Source of the DNA: Angiostrongylus vasorum
Lineage: Eukaryota; Nematoda; Chromadorea; Rhabditida; Metastrongylidae
Length of the DNA: 64,000 nt
Assembly (NCBI GenBank): GCA_018806985.1
Contig: JADANN010000316.1
Span: forward strand, 310,001 to 374,000
Direction of reading: 5' to 3'
Both the position numbers and the translations under genes were made by a program. The notes under the pieces are model-generated. The model had not been told where the DNA came from, did not search any database, and was given only the letters and a program-made list of their open reading frames with translations. Of this stretch, positions 60,470 to 64,000 are shown piece by piece; positions within the stretch are counted from its first letter, which is position 1; each line of letters starts with the position of its first letter.

Positions 60470-62839
60470 CTATGCGCGACGATTCACTATGTGACGTTGA
60501 ATGTAAGCACGATTGTTACGCATCATCTTTCTTGCGATGAAATCCTGGCGTATCTTGTCCACAATGGGTTGGTAGACGTCATTGGTGGCATTTATACCAA
60601 AGACAAAGTCAAGATGTGTGTAGTGTGGCAGTTCATAGCTGCCTCGAATTGTCGCGTTCATCGCTGAGAGTATCGACTCCCTGAAAATAAAACAACCTAG
60701 TCATGGATTAGAATGGCTTTCCAACAAGATGTTCAAGAATTTCATCGCATAAATTTTCTTGAATTTCCGTTGAGCTGTGTTCGGTAGGTCTCCTACTTGT
60801 GTTTTCTGTTGTTGTCCACTTTTTACTTCATTCCCCAATGTCTTAAATGCTTTAAAGAATGAGTAATTCGGTAGTTCTAAAGAGGAATGTTGCTGGAAAA
60901 CGTGGTATTGTATCTACTGGTGTTTTGAGGGAATCAGTAAAGTCTAAAATTCTTTATAAAATGTCGTGTGCTGTTTACTATTAGCTGAAAATCCAGTGGA
61001 AAAGTGGACCACGTAAATACTAGGTGGAGTTTAGATCGTATTCAAGGTTCAGGATCAGCCCTAATCGACCGAATCGTTTCAGCCAGCAACTGTGTATAGG
61101 ATCGATTGAACAGATTAGGTTCAGCAGTGAGTCAGTTGGTGACGGGATAACCTATCTAAATAGTTCATAGAAAAAAGTAGATAAAAATGTTACTATAAGC
61201 AGTCGGGATCATTAGAATTATAATTTTAGTGCTATAGATCTCCCTCATGTGAGAGCCGTCGAGTCATTTAGTCGAGAAGCTGCGTTGGTCACTCAAACGC
61301 GGACCAGAAGCTACCATGTATACTCGTTAAGACAAAAATGTAATAATGGGCGAATCAGTGACCGTGCGAAGCTTTTCTGTTGAATTCTTCCTTCCGACTT
61401 ATATGAGTGCTCCTGCATGTGCGTCGTTTTTTTTATCGTACACATCAAATTGGCTATGATTGCGGAGTTAAATGGGAACCGTTTCAGACGCTTTATTTCT
61501 GACAAATGGGCACAATCTTAATCGTTTTATTTACTGCCTACTCTTTCTGATGGCAGGGTATATTGCGAAATATAACTTCGGTTATGCTGAGATAATTGCA
61601 AAACTCCGGACCGCAGGTGTCTGCGGTGGGGAATGAACGCGTTATTGCCTTTTCCGGGGAGTAACGCGCTCACCATCGCACCATGCGGGTCCTTCATTTC
61701 GCCTGTCTCTCAGCAGAAAATAAAAAGCTAAAAAGTTAACATTGTGATTTCGACTACACCCTCAGCTGAACTGGGTTTGTTGCCGATTTAGGCTTCCTAG
61801 ATCAATCCCATTGACGGGTGATTGCTGATGGTGCTGATCGATAGAACTAGCTGAGAGATAGGAGAAACGAAAGATCCGTATGTTGTGGTGGTGAACGCGT
61901 TGAACGCGTTAGCCCCCGGAAAGGGTAATAGCGCGTTCGTTCCTCACCGCGGACACCTGCGGTCCGGGATTTTGCACATATCTCAGCACCATTGTGGTTG
62001 CATTTTCTTTTCTTTTTTTTCCAATAGTATGTCTACCGATAGCTGCCAAAAATACCGCTATTTAGAGGAAGAATAGTTTGTATGCTTTTGCCTTACAGCT
62101 GCTTCGTAGTGCCAAGTCGTTTCTCAACTGTTTACAATGATCGAAACTGTCAAATTGGAAACAAGTTAGACGTTCCCAAAAAGAAGTACTTCTGAGTACA
62201 AATCAGTGCCAGTAATTGTCGTCTTACTGGCAATGCCATTTTGCAAAGCGCTATGTCTACTTCTAATGCAGAAGCGTCGCTTATCGGTTGTGAACTATGA
62301 ATTCATAATACTCCCGTTTTTCTCTAATAATAATTTAAAAAAAAAGAAAAGCTCTCGTAAATGTTGCAAGACTGACTGGCTTGCCGTTGGATTTCGATTA
62401 ATACGAATAGATAAACATTTTTTTGGCCGACCTTATATCTTCAGTATCAGCGAGGATGTCGTCTTTACTCCAGTAAAGATATGTCGGTGTAGTTATTTTT
62501 CTCAAATCAAATACCGGTGGTGTTTCCTGGGGAGAAAAACCTATACGGTAATGGAATTGTTGATCTCGTGAAAAAGAACGACTCACCTTGCCGTATTCTT
62601 GCATATTGCCCTTTGGACCGTAGTCGAATTTCTCGCATTTTCGTGACCTTACTATCTAAACAGATGCTGTTCGTAGCGTTTTCTCGTCTTTCTTCAATGG
62701 ACGATGTATCAACACATGCACATGGGACTTCATAATGGTTTATTTAGAATGCAGTGAAGTGTTGTACCTGAATCCAATGAAGGATATTCTTCACAGAGGT
62801 TGCTGCCGGCGTATGACATAGATAGACACCAATACGTGT
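60470..62839 (-). CDS. Acid-lipase family enzyme, 3' half (5' end beyond window)
   Basis: This encodes the C-terminal half of an AB-hydrolase-associated (gastric/lysosomal-type) lipase, which hydrolyses neutral lipids in lysosomes or the gut lumen. Four exons join in phase: 62839-62768, 62655-62587, 62526-62432 and 60680-60470, encoding 148 residues plus the stop. Family landmarks in order are the cap-region KNILHWIQIVRSRKCEKFDYG, GPKGNMQEYGKETPPVFDL, then YLYWSKDDILADTEDI with the catalytic Asp region, and YTHLDFVFG with the catalytic His. The GxSxG nucleophile elbow and the signal peptide would be on upstream exons, which are not seen before 64,000. The donor after exon 62526-62432 (gtcggcc) is unusual. 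The 1.75 kb last intron contains a family C repeat. The gene belongs to the lipl group that is multi-copy in nematodes; which member it is cannot be told. Confidence 0.88.
61520..62010. repeat. Family C element pair in lipase intron
   Basis: Left unit: ttatttactgcctactcttt, gctgagataattgcaaaactc, gcggtggggaatgaacgcgt. Right unit (from about 61,735): gattgctgatggtgctgatc, gtggtggtgaacgcgtt with a 10 bp internal duplication, then ggacacctgcggtccggg and tctcagcaccattgtgg. The outer arms are inverted to each other. Confidence 0.78.
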
Positions 62840-62944
62840 CTGAAATCCATTTATGCTCAAAAATACCCAAGAACTTCATATTATTTTAGTCGAAGGATAA
62901 TTTTTTGATTTAGGAAGATTGTATAATAGCTAATGGAGAGCTTA

Positions 62945-63195
62945 TTCGTCTTCGTCACGAATGTCGTTGAATGCTGGTGTAGTCGATTCTCCCTGTAATC
63001 CTTAGATAGCCGTGCTAGGGCATTCTTACTTGAGTTAGAGAGAGTGAGCTTGTTCTAGACAAGTTTCGTCTAATTTTCGGACCTCAGACTGATGAGAGGC
63101 TTGGTGAGCTCTCCATTTGTCGAACCAGATCTTGGGTAGTAGTACCGCTCACGTAGTAAACGGTATCGCTACCACTGGGCTGGCCACTCTAAGAT
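62945..63195 (-). repeat. Family B tRNA-derived SINE, diverged
   Basis: On the minus strand: gtggccagcccagtggtagcg, gatctggttcgacaaatgg (B-box-like GGTTCGAC), then ctcaccaagcctctcatcag and gagaatcgactacaccagca. It lies upstream of the visible lipase exons, probably in an intron. Confidence 0.6.
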
Positions 63196-63429
63196 AAGGG
63201 GAAGATATGAGATAACAGCTACAGCGTCAATACCTCACTACAATTTTTTCTTACCATTAACTCGTAGAGATAATTACCAGTAAGTAGCTTTTACAATGAT
63301 ACCCTGACGTCATTCCAGTGAAGAGCTTAGATTTTGCTATTTTATCATCTTCTAGAAAATGTGTATTTTTGAGAAAGAATTTCCCTGAAATATTTATTTA
63401 TATGATCTTATAAACTGATCTTCTTTAGC

Positions 63430-64000
63430 TGATGCGAGATTGGTATAGGTGTTCGTTGACGTTGTCGTTGTTGTTGGTGTTGTTCTTCGATGGCTGACGT
63501 TTCGGCGATTTCGCCTTCCTCAGAGCCTGGACGTATTTCATACAAGAATACTTTAATTATCCGATGGAAAAAGGCTAAAGTGTTAACGAAGATCAAACTT
63601 TTAAATGGACGCCATATTGGACAGAGGGCCTACTCACGTGATGTTACGAGTGGGACTGGCCCATGCGTTGTTCACGTGGGGTTACGAGCGAGGCGCATCC
63701 AGGGGTCAAAATATTATTTTGAAATAGGGCGCCAGTTAACGTGTGATAGTGAGGCATTCGTCTTTCCGGTTCATCTTTGGATCTTTGAAATTTATGCAAA
63801 ACGCCTCAAGAGTCTTGCGCATTGATGTGTGTGATTCCTGCGCTAGGACCCGCACAGTCACTTCAAAATCATCGCCATTGTGCTTTTGTTCTCTATGCGT
63901 ATCTAGAGGAGTGTTTTGACGAATTTTACCTTTCCCATCTAGATGTTCTTTTATGCGGACACAAAGTGGTCTACCCGTTTCCCCTATATATTCCTCACCG
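63430..64000 (-). mobile_element. Penelope-like element 3' end with GIY-YIG endonuclease frame, open to the right edge
   Basis: On the minus strand from 63,998 a frame without a start codon encodes EEYIGETGRPLCVRIKEHL, the second half of a GIY-YIG endonuclease core (YIG, then the Arg-rich helix). It continues as RVLAQESHTSMRKTLEAFC and DPKMNRKDECLTITR to a stop at 63,736-63,734, then reads on as LAPYF to a second stop. The first stop interrupts a tail that other copies (40.1-40.2 kb) read through. A ribozyme-like motif follows at 63,530-63,488. This layout (endonuclease at the ORF end, then a structured 3' region) is that of Penelope-like elements. The reverse transcriptase part would lie beyond the window. 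Confidence 0.85.
63488..63530 (-). ncRNA. Hammerhead-ribozyme-like motif, stem III absent, variant with stronger stems
   Basis: The core CTGAGGA (N = G) and GAAACGTC are kept. Stem II is GGCG/CGCC around AAAT, one pair longer than in the other copies. Stem I is GGCT/AGCC, where the others have GGCT/AGCT. The differences preserve or improve pairing, which supports a selected RNA structure. Confidence 0.68.

Noticed and set aside
60383..60667. 94-residue plus-strand frame
   Set aside because: Antisense shadow of the last lipase exon, which carries the YTHLDF catalytic histidine block on the minus strand.

Overview
This window is eukaryotic and almost certainly comes from a parasitic nematode, most likely clade V (a strongylid such as a hookworm). 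The protein-coding genes are single-copy housekeeping genes cut into short exons with GT-AG introns and nematode-type tttcag acceptors. The remaining sequence is AT-rich and packed with degraded RTE-type retroposons, Penelope-like elements and several tRNA-headed SINE-like families. I see no bacterial operons, phage genes or CRISPR arrays. Exon borders below were read by eye from conserved protein frames and consistent splice phases; no alignment was run.

Left part (1-25 kb). On the minus strand, a 17-exon vps-16 gene (HOPS/CORVET core subunit) runs from 12,839 down to about 3,678. Upstream of it on the same strand is txdc-9 (14,570-13,527, a phosducin/thioredoxin-like protein). Divergently, on the plus strand, lie the RLP24 ribosome-biogenesis gene (15,695-17,087) and, 454 bp further on, a CMC1-type twin-Cx9C mitochondrial protein (17,542-25,012). 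The introns of the CMC1-type gene are swollen with RTE, SINE-like and Penelope-like debris.

Middle (25-48 kb). I recognise no gene over about 23 kb. The stretch holds SINE-like copies, RTE scraps, a head-to-head pair of Penelope-like elements (39.75-40.56 kb) and plain AT-rich DNA.

Right part (48-64 kb). A plus-strand 10-exon gene (48,005-59,596) encodes a RILP-like protein with RH1, coiled-coil and RH2 regions. Convergent to it, on the minus strand, is the 3' half of an acid-lipase (lipl family) gene (62,839-60,470), whose 5' exons lie beyond the window. At the right edge is the 3' end of another Penelope-like element with a GIY-YIG endonuclease reading frame.

The most interesting signal is a set of five small hammerhead-ribozyme-like motifs in the Penelope-like elements. 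They have the CTGANGA core, stem II and GAAACGTC with no stem III, which is the design reported for dimeric hammerhead variants of this retroelement class. Three copies are identical over 42 nt; one differs in paired positions in a way that preserves or strengthens the stems. Functionally, vps-16 and the RILP-like gene both belong to late-endosome/lysosome trafficking, and the lipase is a likely lysosomal or secreted enzyme. The other three genes serve ribosome assembly, mitochondrial cytochrome oxidase biogenesis and protein folding.
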